Source of the DNA: Shewanella inventionis
GTDB taxonomy: Bacteria > Pseudomonadota > Gammaproteobacteria > Enterobacterales > Shewanellaceae
Direction of reading: 5' to 3'
Assembly: GCF_014641855.1 (NCBI RefSeq)
Contig: NZ_BMII01000006.1
Location: 1-64,000, forward strand
DNA length: 64,000 nucleotides
The notes under the pieces are model-generated. The model was given only the letters and a program-made list of their open reading frames with translations, searched no databases and was not told the origin of the DNA. Below are positions 56,550 through 64,000 of the stretch, one piece after another. The position numbers and the translations under genes are program-made. Every line of letters starts with the position of its first letter. Position 1 is the first letter of the stretch.

Positions 56550-58832
56550 CTACAGACCTTTAGTGAAAGTACGTGTAATGACGTCTTGTTGTTGCTCAGG
56601 TGTCAGTGCGTTGAAGCGTACAGCGTAACCTGATACACGGATGGTTAATTGTGGATACTTATCTGGATTCACAATCGCATCTTCAAGCATTTCACGGTTC
56701 ATCACGTTCACGTTTAAGTGTTGACCACCTTCACGATTGGCTTTGCTGGCAAAATAACCATCCATTAATGATGCCAAGTTGGTACGGCGACCTGAGTCAT
56801 CTTTTCCTAATGCATTTGGCACAATTGAGAAGGTATAAGAAATACCGTCTTGAGCGTGAGCAAATGGCAGCTTAGCCACAGACGTTAATGAAGCAATCGC
56901 GCCATTTTCATCACGGCCGTGCATTGGGTTAGCACCTGGTGCAAATGGGGCACCTGAGCGACGACCGTCTGGTGTGTTACCGGTTTTCTTACCATAAACC
57001 ACGTTAGAGGTAATGGTTAAGATAGACTGCGTAGGAATGGCATTGCGATACATTTTCTTATCGCGAATTTTAGCCATAAAACGCTCTACTAAGTCACAGG
57101 CAATGTCATCAACACGTGGATCGTTGTTACCAAATTTTGGATAATCACCTTCGATTTCAAAATCTACGGCAATACCGTCTTCATCACGAATAGGTTTAAC
57201 TTTTGCGTATTTAATAGCAGACAGTGAGTCAGCTGCAATGGATAAGCCTGCAATACCGCATGCCATGGTACGGCGTACATCACGGTCATGAAGGGCCATT
57301 AATGCAGACTCGTAAGAGTACTTGTCATGCATAAAATGAATTGCGTTTAGTGCTGTCACGTAATGTGTCGCTAACCAATCCATTAAGCCGTCTAAACGAG
57401 ACATCACATCGTCAAATTCTAATACGTCACTGGTAATAGCATCTGCTTTAGGCGCAATTTGGATTTTAAGTTTTTCGTCAACACCGCCGTTGATGGCATA
57501 AAGCATGGTTTTGGCAAGGTTAGCGCGAGCTCCGAAGAACTGCATGTGCTTACCGACAACCATTGGGCTTACACAACATGCGATAGCATAGTCGTCTGAC
57601 TCGAAGTCCGGACGCATTAAGTCATCGTTTTCATATTGAATTGAGCTGGTGTCAATTGATACTTTAGCACAGTAGCTTTTAAAGCCTTGTGGTAGTTGAG
57701 TCGACCACAATACTGTGATGTTTGGCTCTGGACTTGCACCCATGTTGTAAAGAGTGTGCAAGAAACGGAAGCTTGATTTAGTCACCAGTGTACGACCATC
57801 AAGGCCCATACCTGCAACAGACTCTGTTGCCCAAATTGGGTCGCCAGAGAATAATTCGTCGTATTCTGGAGTACGTAAAAAACGAACCATACGCAGTTTC
57901 ATTACGAAATGGTCAATCATTTCTTGCGCTTGCTGTTCTGTGATTAAGCCGCTTTTTAAATCACGTTCAATGTAAACATCAAGGAAGGTTGAAGTACGGC
58001 CTAATGACATTGCCGCGCCGTTTTGGCTTTTCACTGCAGCAAGATAGCCAAAGTACGTCCACTGAATTGCTTCTTTCGCGTTTTTAGCTGGAACAGAAAT
58101 ATCGCAGCCGTATTTAGCGGCCATGGTTTTCATATGACCTAAAGCTCGATGTTGTTCTGCGATTTCTTCACGAAGCTGGATAACACTTTGCAAATCCTCA
58201 CCGGCTTCCATTTGAGCTTGTAAAGATGCAAATTGGTTAAACTTGTCTTGCATTAAATAGTCGATACCATACAACGCGACACGACGGTAATCACCAATAA
58301 TACGACCACGACCGTATGCGTCTGGTAATCCGGTTAATACGCCAGATTTACGACATGCCATGATTTCAGGCGTGTATACATCAAATACCCCCTGGTTGTG
58401 GGTTTTACGTAATTCTGAGTAAGTATATTGCACGTCAGCGTTTAGTTCGCGACCATAAGCTTGGCATGAACCTTCAACCATACGAATGCCGCCATTAGGC
58501 AACATGGCGCGTTTTAATGGTGCATCTGTTTGTAAACCAACAATCGTTTCTAGATCTTTGTTGATATAGCCTGCGTCGTGCGAGGTAATGGTTGACACCA
58601 TATCAGTATCAAAATCGACAGGTGCGTGAGTTTGGTTTTCTAACTTGATGCCTTCCATCACTTTATCCCATAGCGATAAAGTAGCATCGGTTGCGCCAGC
58701 TAAGAATGCTTCATCACCCTCGTATGGCGTATAGTTTTTCTGGATAAAGTCACGTACGTTAACTTCTGTTTTCCAATCGCCAGCTACGAAACCTTCCCAC
58801 GCATTGGCAAATAGTTCGGTTTTATCTGTCAT
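56550..58832 (-). CDS. pflB: pyruvate formate-lyase
   Basis: A 760-residue glycyl-radical enzyme, the same length as E. coli PflB. The catalytic pair is C419-C420 in IACCVSP, and the radical glycine is G735 in RVSGYAVRF. It splits pyruvate and CoA into formate and acetyl-CoA in the cytoplasm. A PdhR-like box lies about 200 bases upstream (59030-59046). focA, which precedes pflB in E. coli, is absent; a DUF3360 permease gene takes its place. Confidence 0.97.
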   Translation of the reverse strand: MTDKTELFANAWEGFVAGDWKTEVNVRDFIQKNYTPYEGDEAFLAGATDATLSLWDKVMEGIKLENQTHAPVDFDTDMVSTITSHDAGYINKDLETIVGLQTDAPLKRAMLPNGGIRMVEGSCQAYGRELNADVQYTYSELRKTHNQGVFDVYTPEIMACRKSGVLTGLPDAYGRGRIIGDYRRVALYGIDYLMQDKFNQFASLQAQMEAGEDLQSVIQLREEIAEQHRALGHMKTMAAKYGCDISVPAKNAKEAIQWTYFGYLAAVKSQNGAAMSLGRTSTFLDVYIERDLKSGLITEQQAQEMIDHFVMKLRMVRFLRTPEYDELFSGDPIWATESVAGMGLDGRTLVTKSSFRFLHTLYNMGASPEPNITVLWSTQLPQGFKSYCAKVSIDTSSIQYENDDLMRPDFESDDYAIACCVSPMVVGKHMQFFGARANLAKTMLYAINGGVDEKLKIQIAPKADAITSDVLEFDDVMSRLDGLMDWLATHYVTALNAIHFMHDKYSYESALMALHDRDVRRTMACGIAGLSIAADSLSAIKYAKVKPIRDEDGIAVDFEIEGDYPKFGNNDPRVDDIACDLVERFMAKIRDKKMYRNAIPTQSILTITSNVVYGKKTGNTPDGRRSGAPFAPGANPMHGRDENGAIASLTSVAKLPFAHAQDGISYTFSIVPNALGKDDSGRRTNLASLMDGYFASKANREGGQHLNVNVMNREMLEDAIVNPDKYPQLTIRVSGYAVRFNALTPEQQQDVITRTFTKGL

Positions 58833-59029
58833 TTACTTAACCCTCTGGTTGTTTAATTACGGATACCTTTCAAGTAAAACAAGCGCTGTTATCCGTTAAA
58901 TGTTTGCATTCTAGTGTCTAGGAACATTCGCTAGACTGAGTCGTTTACCGCTTCTGCGACATTCTTGGCAATCGGTATGCCTAACTCACTTTAATGACGC
59001 TTCAGATCTAATAACCGGCAATGGTTTTA

Positions 59030-59046
59030 AATTGGTAAGACCATTT
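59030..59046 (-). promoter_or_regulatory. PdhR-like operator upstream of pflB
   Basis: AATTGGTAAGACCATTT differs at one base from the E. coli PdhR palindrome AATTGGTnnnACCAATT. A weaker related sequence (attggtaaaactgtt) lies near 59104. PdhR represses or activates pyruvate genes and responds to pyruvate. Confidence 0.65.
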
Positions 59047-59164
59047 ATCCACCCAATAATAATAGCACAAGCCATAGGTATTTTCGGCACATTTCGTTAT
59101 TGGATTGGTAAAACTGTTAACTGGTTAACAATACCGTTTTTTATTTGGCGTTAAGCAGCCAATA

Positions 59165-59197
59165 AAAAAAGCGAAACATGATCTGTTTCGCTTTTTT
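59165..59197 (-). terminator. terminator of the DUF3360 permease gene
   Basis: The arms gcgaaaca and tgtttcgc with flanking A and T runs lie 25 bases past the permease stop on the minus strand, separating it from pflB. Confidence 0.9.
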
Positions 59198-59221
59198 AGT
59201 GGTTTTTTGAGTGAGGTTTTA

Positions 59222-60754
59222 TTATAGCAGTGCAGGGATGCCTTCAATCATTCCTACGGCAAGCATGGCGGCTAAACAAATCACAAATGCAAGGCCTGGG
59301 ATCACAATTCGGTCAGCAAATGATAATGTTTTAGGGCGCTCTTTATCGCCAATCAAACCATTGTTATCAAGTAGCATTGTTAGTGCCCAAGCAAGTACTG
59401 GGTTGGCAACAAATGAGGCGAAAATACAAATGCCGGCAGCTTGACTGCTGGTGGTATCTTTTACCATTTGTAAACCCGCTTCAAGTAGCGGTAAAAACAC
59501 ACCGACTAATAGCGCAATAGACATTACAGGGCGCCATACGGTGATATCCATTGGGTAACCTACAATCGCCACAATAATACATAAACTACCGAGTAAAATT
59601 GCGCCTGCTGGAATAGGGCGTTTAGCGATAGCCGCAGGGATCATGTATGTTCCCCAAGATGAAGTAATGTTACCGCCACCTACAGCTGTACCAACCATCT
59701 GTCTGATTGAGCATGTGGTCATCGTGTCGTCCACATCCATTAATACTTTTTCTGCACCTTTAGGGTAGTTGAGCTCTTGGAAAATACGGTGACCCAAAAA
59801 GTCAGGTGACCACATTGCGACAGCTAAAATGGCGAAAGGTAGAGAGGCGATAAAGTGGGCCATATTAGGTAAGCCCAACATCCAGCCGTGTTCTGTAGAG
59901 CCCCACCAGTAAACGGGGTTTAAATTAGGGATACCAGGTGCGGTAGTAAATTGCAGATCAAGCCCTGCGCCCAGTCCAAATGCTAACGCAATGGCAGCAA
60001 TCGAACACAGCGGAATGGCTAACCAACGTTTGCCAAACTTAGCTAATGACGCATAGATGATGACGTTTATTACCAGGATGATAAAGGCTACATACCCTAA
60101 TGAATAATCTAAGCTGTGTTTCGCTTGTAAGCCGCCAGCCCAATCAAACAACGACCCTATTTGACTCTTAGCACCCATAAAGCCAAGAAACACCAATAAG
60201 CCGCCAGCAACTCCACTACTGGTGAGATTAACCAGTTTTGAACCCCCTTTGAAATAGCTTAATAACAAGCCGAATATACCGATAAGGATTGCTAAAGCTA
60301 ACGGATGAGCACCAGCAAGGGCGATGGTGCCAATGAGCGGGATCATTGGGCCGTGATTTCCGCCAAGGTTTGCACGTGGATTAATTAATCCCGAGCTGAT
60401 AATACAAAACAATAATGCAGGAATAAGCATTTCTACGCGCACAATTTGAATGGCAAATTCAGCCCCCAGATTGACATGCTCCCACTTTTCACTGAGCCCT
60501 GCCGCCCATGCAGCCATTACCGCTGAGTACATTACTGTAATACCAATAGTACCTGCGATGGCTGGGACTAAGTCTTCCCATTCAAAGCGAAAGTCACGCC
60601 CAGGAAGGTTAAGTCCCCAGCGCCTTGGTTTCATTATTTTTAATTCGTTTTCTAAGTAGGCATCGCGCGTTGCAAATTCACTGGCTGGGCGGTGAAGTTC
60701 ACTGTAACTCGCTTCATTGTCTGGTGTGGCTGCTTGATTGCTTGTATCTGACAT
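59222..60754 (-). CDS. DUF3360 membrane transporter of unknown substrate
   Basis: A 510-residue polytopic protein with about 12 hydrophobic helices after a hydrophilic N-terminus of about 65 residues. LGGNHGPMIPLIGTIAL and VNLTSSGVAGGLLVFLGF look like the half-helix segments of SulP/NCS2-type anion transporters, to which DUF3360 seems related. No function is known to me. It lies just upstream of pflB, in the place of focA, with its own terminator and a near-perfect PdhR box 190-206 bases before the ATG. Transport of pyruvate, formate or a related carboxylate is a reasonable guess, not shown. Confidence 0.7.
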   Translation of the reverse strand: MSDTSNQAATPDNEASYSELHRPASEFATRDAYLENELKIMKPRRWGLNLPGRDFRFEWEDLVPAIAGTIGITVMYSAVMAAWAAGLSEKWEHVNLGAEFAIQIVRVEMLIPALLFCIISSGLINPRANLGGNHGPMIPLIGTIALAGAHPLALAILIGIFGLLLSYFKGGSKLVNLTSSGVAGGLLVFLGFMGAKSQIGSLFDWAGGLQAKHSLDYSLGYVAFIILVINVIIYASLAKFGKRWLAIPLCSIAAIALAFGLGAGLDLQFTTAPGIPNLNPVYWWGSTEHGWMLGLPNMAHFIASLPFAILAVAMWSPDFLGHRIFQELNYPKGAEKVLMDVDDTMTTCSIRQMVGTAVGGGNITSSWGTYMIPAAIAKRPIPAGAILLGSLCIIVAIVGYPMDITVWRPVMSIALLVGVFLPLLEAGLQMVKDTTSSQAAGICIFASFVANPVLAWALTMLLDNNGLIGDKERPKTLSFADRIVIPGLAFVICLAAMLAVGMIEGIPALL

Positions 60755-60785
60755 AATTTCTCATTCTCCGAAAAGAACAGGTTAT

Positions 60786-60801
60786 TTCATCAATTGATGA
60801 A
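60786..60801. promoter_or_regulatory. 16-bp perfect palindrome before the DUF3360 gene
   Basis: ttcatcaattgatgaa reads the same on both strands and lies 32 bases upstream of the start codon, where a repressor could block transcription or it could structure the leader. Confidence 0.45.
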
Positions 60802-60943
60802 GTTGAGTGTGTTCCATTGCAGTGATGGCGGTTGGCCATTAAGTTAGCTAGCCAATGAGCTTAATGCGCTCAGATCACCTTACTCGACTGCGATGCATTT
60901 TCATCAAATTGCGCCACAGTGATGTCCTTATAGTGTGTGTTTT

Positions 60944-60960
60944 TCTTGGTAAGACCAATT
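60944..60960 (-). promoter_or_regulatory. PdhR-like operator upstream of the DUF3360 gene
   Basis: The core TTGGTAAGACCAA is an exact palindromic PdhR site; the full 17 bases differ from AATTGGTnnnACCAATT only at the two left-end bases. Apart from this box and the 16-bp palindrome I see nothing in the 490-base gap from 60755 to 61246. Confidence 0.7.
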
Positions 60961-61246
60961 TACCTGTTAATTTTAGCATAGGCCGTGCAGACCATCACTT
61001 GCTATCAAGAAAGTTGATGTTTTGTTTATTCGAAGTGGGAGCTGGTTAACAAATTGAAGCTAATATTAGATCAATAAATTGCATTTATACGGGATGGTGT
61101 CGTTTGTTTTTTGTTCAAATCAAGGTTGCAGGGTAATGTTGTTATTTGATTGGTGATGTAAGGTTGCTTCATTACCGCGCCCAGCACCGAAAACAAGGCG
61201 ATGCTCTGAAGCAAATATCTTCAAGTTGATTTGGTATAGCCAAAGT

Positions 61247-61606
61247 TTACAGGCACCGAAACGAAACGAGCATAGTGTCATAAGCAATCATATTACAACA
61301 TTGAATGACATCGGATTTCATTTGATGTAAAAGCATATCATTGTCAATTACATCATCTGTATTTAACAGGGCGCTGCGCTGTAAACGGCCTAAAAAACTG
61401 TGGTGTTGAACCTGGGTATGGTGAATGTCTTTATCGAGTTCAATCTCAATATCCCATTCTGCAAACGCCATTTGAATTTCTTGTTCAAATTGCTTTTGCA
61501 TCAATATATTATCGCCATCAGCGTCAGCTAAATTGTCAGCGGTAAATTCATGGGTTATTACCAGCTCAAATTGAGCAAGCATATCCAGCATATTGTTATG
61601 AACCAT
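61247..61606 (-). CDS. hypothetical acidic protein
   Basis: A 119-residue protein of unknown family. It is acidic and rich in Asp, Met and His (a DIHHTQVQHH stretch near 60-70), with an ordered-looking helical N-terminus and no signal peptide or membrane helix. AGGAG lies 8 bases before the ATG, which supports real translation. It is 40 bases after the DUF1801 gene on the same strand, so the two may be co-transcribed. Confidence 0.6.
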   Translation of the reverse strand: MVHNNMLDMLAQFELVITHEFTADNLADADGDNILMQKQFEQEIQMAFAEWDIEIELDKDIHHTQVQHHSFLGRLQRSALLNTDDVIDNDMLLHQMKSDVIQCCNMIAYDTMLVSFRCL

Positions 61607-61646
61607 GTGGATCTCCTATCCAGTGATAGTATTTGTGATTAGCATA

Positions 61647-62045
61647 CTAGCTTGCTTTACAATGGTATTTTTGCTGCATGTGCTTTACCGAGTGTGTTGC
61701 AATTTCAGTGAATACCGTTAGGTTTATATCTGATAATTTATTGATGTAGAGGCACGATTTACCTAATTTATGCTTGCCTAGCTTTGAAAGTAATTGTTGG
61801 TATGCTTCAAATCCTGGCATGATATACACCACTAAATGTTGTTTACGCGGTGAGAAGGCTATGACGGCAGATTCGCCTTCTCGGCCACTCTCATATTGAT
61901 AATGATAGTGACCAAATCCAATAATGCTTCCCATTAAATAGGGTTTATAACCCGATGCGCTTTCAAGTAGTGATAACAGACTATGTGCATCTTTCTGCCT
62001 GGCCTCATTATCTAGCTTTGATAGGAAGAGTTTAATGTCGTCCAT
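61647..62045 (-). CDS. DUF1801-family protein
   Basis: A 132-residue protein of the DUF1801/YdhG-like fold. PYLMGSIIGFGHYHYQYESG and AFSPRKQHLVVYIMPG match the conserved core, and LGKHKLGKSCLYINKLSDIN the C-terminal part. The family is of unknown function, possibly ligand binding. It precedes the hypothetical acidic protein. The 301-base gap upstream holds an 11-bp tandem repeat (tttacgccata, near 62140-62160) and no gene. Confidence 0.8.
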   Translation of the reverse strand: MDDIKLFLSKLDNEARQKDAHSLLSLLESASGYKPYLMGSIIGFGHYHYQYESGREGESAVIAFSPRKQHLVVYIMPGFEAYQQLLSKLGKHKLGKSCLYINKLSDINLTVFTEIATHSVKHMQQKYHCKAS

Positions 62046-62346
62046 TTATTTATCCTCTTGCAGTATCGAAAAACCTAATTTTTTAGAAGGGTAATCGCAT
62101 TTGTTGCCGTTGCATGTGTTCATTTAGTCATCAATTTTACGCCATATTTACGCCATAATGTTTACAAACAAAGCCCACTGAAACTGTGTTTTTTATTTAG
62201 ATTACCTACACTTTTGCACTGTCTGTGCATATCCGTTGAGTGGTTTTAATTTTTGATTCAGTCATTTACCAGTCGTTTATTGTGGGTCTAAATATCTTGT
62301 GCTGGCATAGTCGATATAACGCTTTTTGGATATTGTTTTATTAATG

Positions 62347-63237
62347 CTATTTTTTAGCTAGTCGTTTGGCCTCAGCAATAAGGCAGGCTCTTAACGGATT
62401 ATCACCCGTATCTTGACGCCATATAAACGACAAATGACGATTTAAATTAAGCTCTGGTGTGTTGAGCACCACCAACTCACCTTTAAATACGTCTTTTTCA
62501 ATATCTAAATAGGGCAGGCAGCTTAAATAGACTCCATTTTTAACAAGTGCTTTTAATAAACCGACTTGTTCATATTCTTTCCACACGTTGAGTTTATCAA
62601 TCAATCCGTGAATTGCTGCATCAAAAATGCGTCGTGTACCCGCACCAGGTTCTCTTAATACCCATTTAGCGAGCTCTAGCTGAGACAGGCTGGTTTTAGG
62701 GTGCTGAGCGAAGGGATGGTGGGGGGCTGCAACAACGACAAGGTGGTCATCTATCCACGGTTCTTGATGAAGTCGACTGTCATCAATACGTCCTTCAATA
62801 ATGCCTAAGTCAAATTGGTAATCTAGTACTTCTTTGGCAACATGATCACTGTTTTCTACCGCGAGCTCTATCCTGAGTTCAGGAAAGTCATTATCAATGT
62901 TACTGATAAGTTGAGGGAGTAGGTGTTCTGCTGCAGTTTGGCTGGAGCATAGCTTAACGGTGCCGCTGATAATATGTTGGTCATGTAGGCCGAGGGTTAT
63001 TTGTTGGGCATCTTGGAGCAACTTTTGAGCTCTTGGGCGTAACCATTGCCCCCAGTGACTCAAAATTAATCGATTTCCTTGACGTATAAATAACGGACGT
63101 CCCAGTAAATGCTCAAGTTGACTTAATGACATACTCACAGCAGATTGGCTCATCGATAATTTTTTGGCCGCCGCACTAACACTTTCTAGGCTGGCCACTG
63201 CGTCAAAAACAGCGATTTGTTTTAATGTGAAATGCAT
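62347..63237 (-). CDS. LysR-family regulator, YeiE-like
   Basis: A 296-residue LysR-type regulator. The helix-turn-helix is in ESVSAAAKKLSMSQSAVSMSLSQLEHLLG (about 18-46), followed by the effector domain with WVLREPGAGTRRIFDAAI, a phrase shared with the CysB/YeiE-like branch whose members sense sulfur or selenium oxyanions and related signals. The target is unknown; the TonB receptor gene upstream on the same strand is one candidate, but a terminator lies between. Confidence 0.82.
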   Translation of the reverse strand: MHFTLKQIAVFDAVASLESVSAAAKKLSMSQSAVSMSLSQLEHLLGRPLFIRQGNRLILSHWGQWLRPRAQKLLQDAQQITLGLHDQHIISGTVKLCSSQTAAEHLLPQLISNIDNDFPELRIELAVENSDHVAKEVLDYQFDLGIIEGRIDDSRLHQEPWIDDHLVVVAAPHHPFAQHPKTSLSQLELAKWVLREPGAGTRRIFDAAIHGLIDKLNVWKEYEQVGLLKALVKNGVYLSCLPYLDIEKDVFKGELVVLNTPELNLNRHLSFIWRQDTGDNPLRACLIAEAKRLAKK

Positions 63238-63375
63238 ACATTACCTATTGATAGTAAAGCCAATGAGCCAATAGTCGGTCATTTTGGCTATACGGTATAG
63301 TCATCAATGTGAGTTTTGTGGCGAGATTAGCAGTAATCCAAGAAACAGGCGGGCTTTACCCCCATACATACAAAT

Positions 63376-63404
63376 AAAAAAACGGCATCAAAAGATGCCG
63401 TTTA
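63376..63404 (-). terminator. terminator of the TonB-dependent receptor gene
   Basis: The arms aaacggcatc and gatgccgttt with a 4-base loop are followed on the minus strand by seven T, about 35 bases past the receptor stop. Confidence 0.88.
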
Positions 63405-63438
63405 AAAGACAGAACTTATAAAAACATCATATCAATGT

Positions 63439-64000
63439 TTAAAATTTATAAGTTGCTGTGGTGTGGAAGAAACGACCTACGTTGTCATACGCTGAGCTTG
63501 CTTCTTCAGTACCTGTAGTACCGTAAGGTAAGTCACGGTTAAATACGTTGTCGATACCAAACTTCAATGTCACGCCAGAGTCAAAGTTATACGCCACAGA
63601 TACATCACTGATGTAGTAGTCGCCATAGGCCATAGCGCTGCTTGGGTTTGCATTGTTATCTAATGTGTAGTTAGTGTACAAGTCTACCGCTTGGATATAA
63701 CGAGTTCTCCAGGCATAGTCCCAGTTATTGATCGCATAACCTACACTTAAGTTAGCCTGCCACTTTGCATAACCAGCCGTACCAGCAAGCTCTTCATAAG
63801 TGTCTGGCTCATCTTGGAATGAATAATCATTACGCTTAAGCAGACGAGTCGCAATCAGGTTAGTTGTTACGTCACCTTCAAAGGCTTCAAAGGTGTAGCG
63901 AATATCAAAGTCGATACCAGATGCTTCAAGTGAAGCGATATTTAACGCAAATTGTCTAATTTGGGTAATTTCGCCAGTGCTTGAATCACGAGTAATCAAA
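63439..64000 (-). CDS. TonB-dependent receptor, C-terminal part (truncated by window end)
   Basis: The last 187 residues or so of an outer-membrane receptor whose start lies beyond the window. Alternating aromatic and polar beta-strands (GIDFDIRYTFEAFEGDV, YAINNWDYAWRTRYI), the late segment DNVFNRDLPYG, and the terminal aromatic TATYKF are typical of TonB-dependent barrels. The shape resembles receptors in Shewanella and Alteromonas that take up sugars or peptides rather than siderophores, but the ligand cannot be told from this end. Confidence 0.85.
   Translation of the reverse strand, partial: LITRDSSTGEITQIRQFALNIASLEASGIDFDIRYTFEAFEGDVTTNLIATRLLKRNDYSFQDEPDTYEELAGTAGYAKWQANLSVGYAINNWDYAWRTRYIQAVDLYTNYTLDNNANPSSAMAYGDYYISDVSVAYNFDSGVTLKFGIDNVFNRDLPYGTTGTEEASSAYDNVGRFFHTTATYKF

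Noticed and set aside
60855..61049. 64-codon plus-strand frame upstream of the DUF3360 gene
   Set aside because: It runs through the PdhR box and lacks a ribosome site; chance frame.

Overview
The window looks like chromosome of a low-GC Shewanella (gammaproteobacterium). This rests on gene content and order, not on any search: a seven-domain trp operon with separate trpE, trpG and trpD and a fused trpCF, a trpL attenuator with three Trp codons, and the blocks rnm-yciO-scpA-scpB ... rluB, yciB-yciI-xthA, ldtD-like/mepK-like, tamA-tamB, yfbV/ackA-pta and pflB-pflA. Nearly all of it is ordinary core genome. There is no prophage, insertion sequence or CRISPR array.

Layout. 1-3.6 kb: the tail of an unknown gene, a ModF-like double ATPase, a duplicated spacer with 11-bp repeats, a thioredoxin-fold protein and a nitroreductase. 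3.6-12 kb: an S33 peptidase (minus strand), a metallo-beta-lactamase-fold hydrolase, a four-gene molybdenum hydroxylase cluster (XdhC-like, MobA-like, 2Fe-2S subunit, Tat-exported molybdopterin subunit) and a chemotaxis receptor. 12-22 kb, minus strand: xthA, yciI, yciB, a periplasmic solute-binding protein, then the trp operon read from trpL at 21.9 kb to trpA at 15 kb. 22-31.7 kb, plus strand: rnm, yciO, scpA, scpB, then a LysR regulator divergent from an RND efflux pair, then rluB. 31.9-37.7 kb: a repeat lipoprotein, tRNA-Leu(UAA) followed by two decayed tRNA-Leu copies, a DUF4397 lipoprotein, an HU-like protein, an L,D-transpeptidase, a MepK-like endopeptidase and rplY. 37.8-49.5 kb: tamB/tamA, an isoaspartyl peptidase, a CBS protein and hrpA. 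49.6-51.7 kb: a possible two-small-ORF operon, a small lipoprotein and 1.1 kb of non-coding DNA with paired DnaA boxes. 51.7-60.8 kb: pta, ackA, yfbV, pflA, pflB and a DUF3360 permease. 60.8-64 kb: two small genes, a LysR regulator and the 3' end of a TonB-dependent receptor.

How it works together. The 51.7-60.8 kb block is the anaerobic pyruvate-to-formate-plus-acetate route (PflB, activated by PflA, then Pta and AckA). The DUF3360 permease sits where E. coli has focA. Both this permease and pflB have a PdhR-like operator upstream, so the permease may carry a pyruvate- or formate-related anion. The trp region makes tryptophan from chorismate under leader-peptide attenuation.

The least explained items are the small-ORF operon at 49.65-49.99 kb, the decayed tRNA-Leu tandem array at 32.46-32.93 kb, the DUF3360 permease, the 13-residue-repeat lipoprotein at 31.9 kb and the duplicated spacer at 1.68-2.12 kb.
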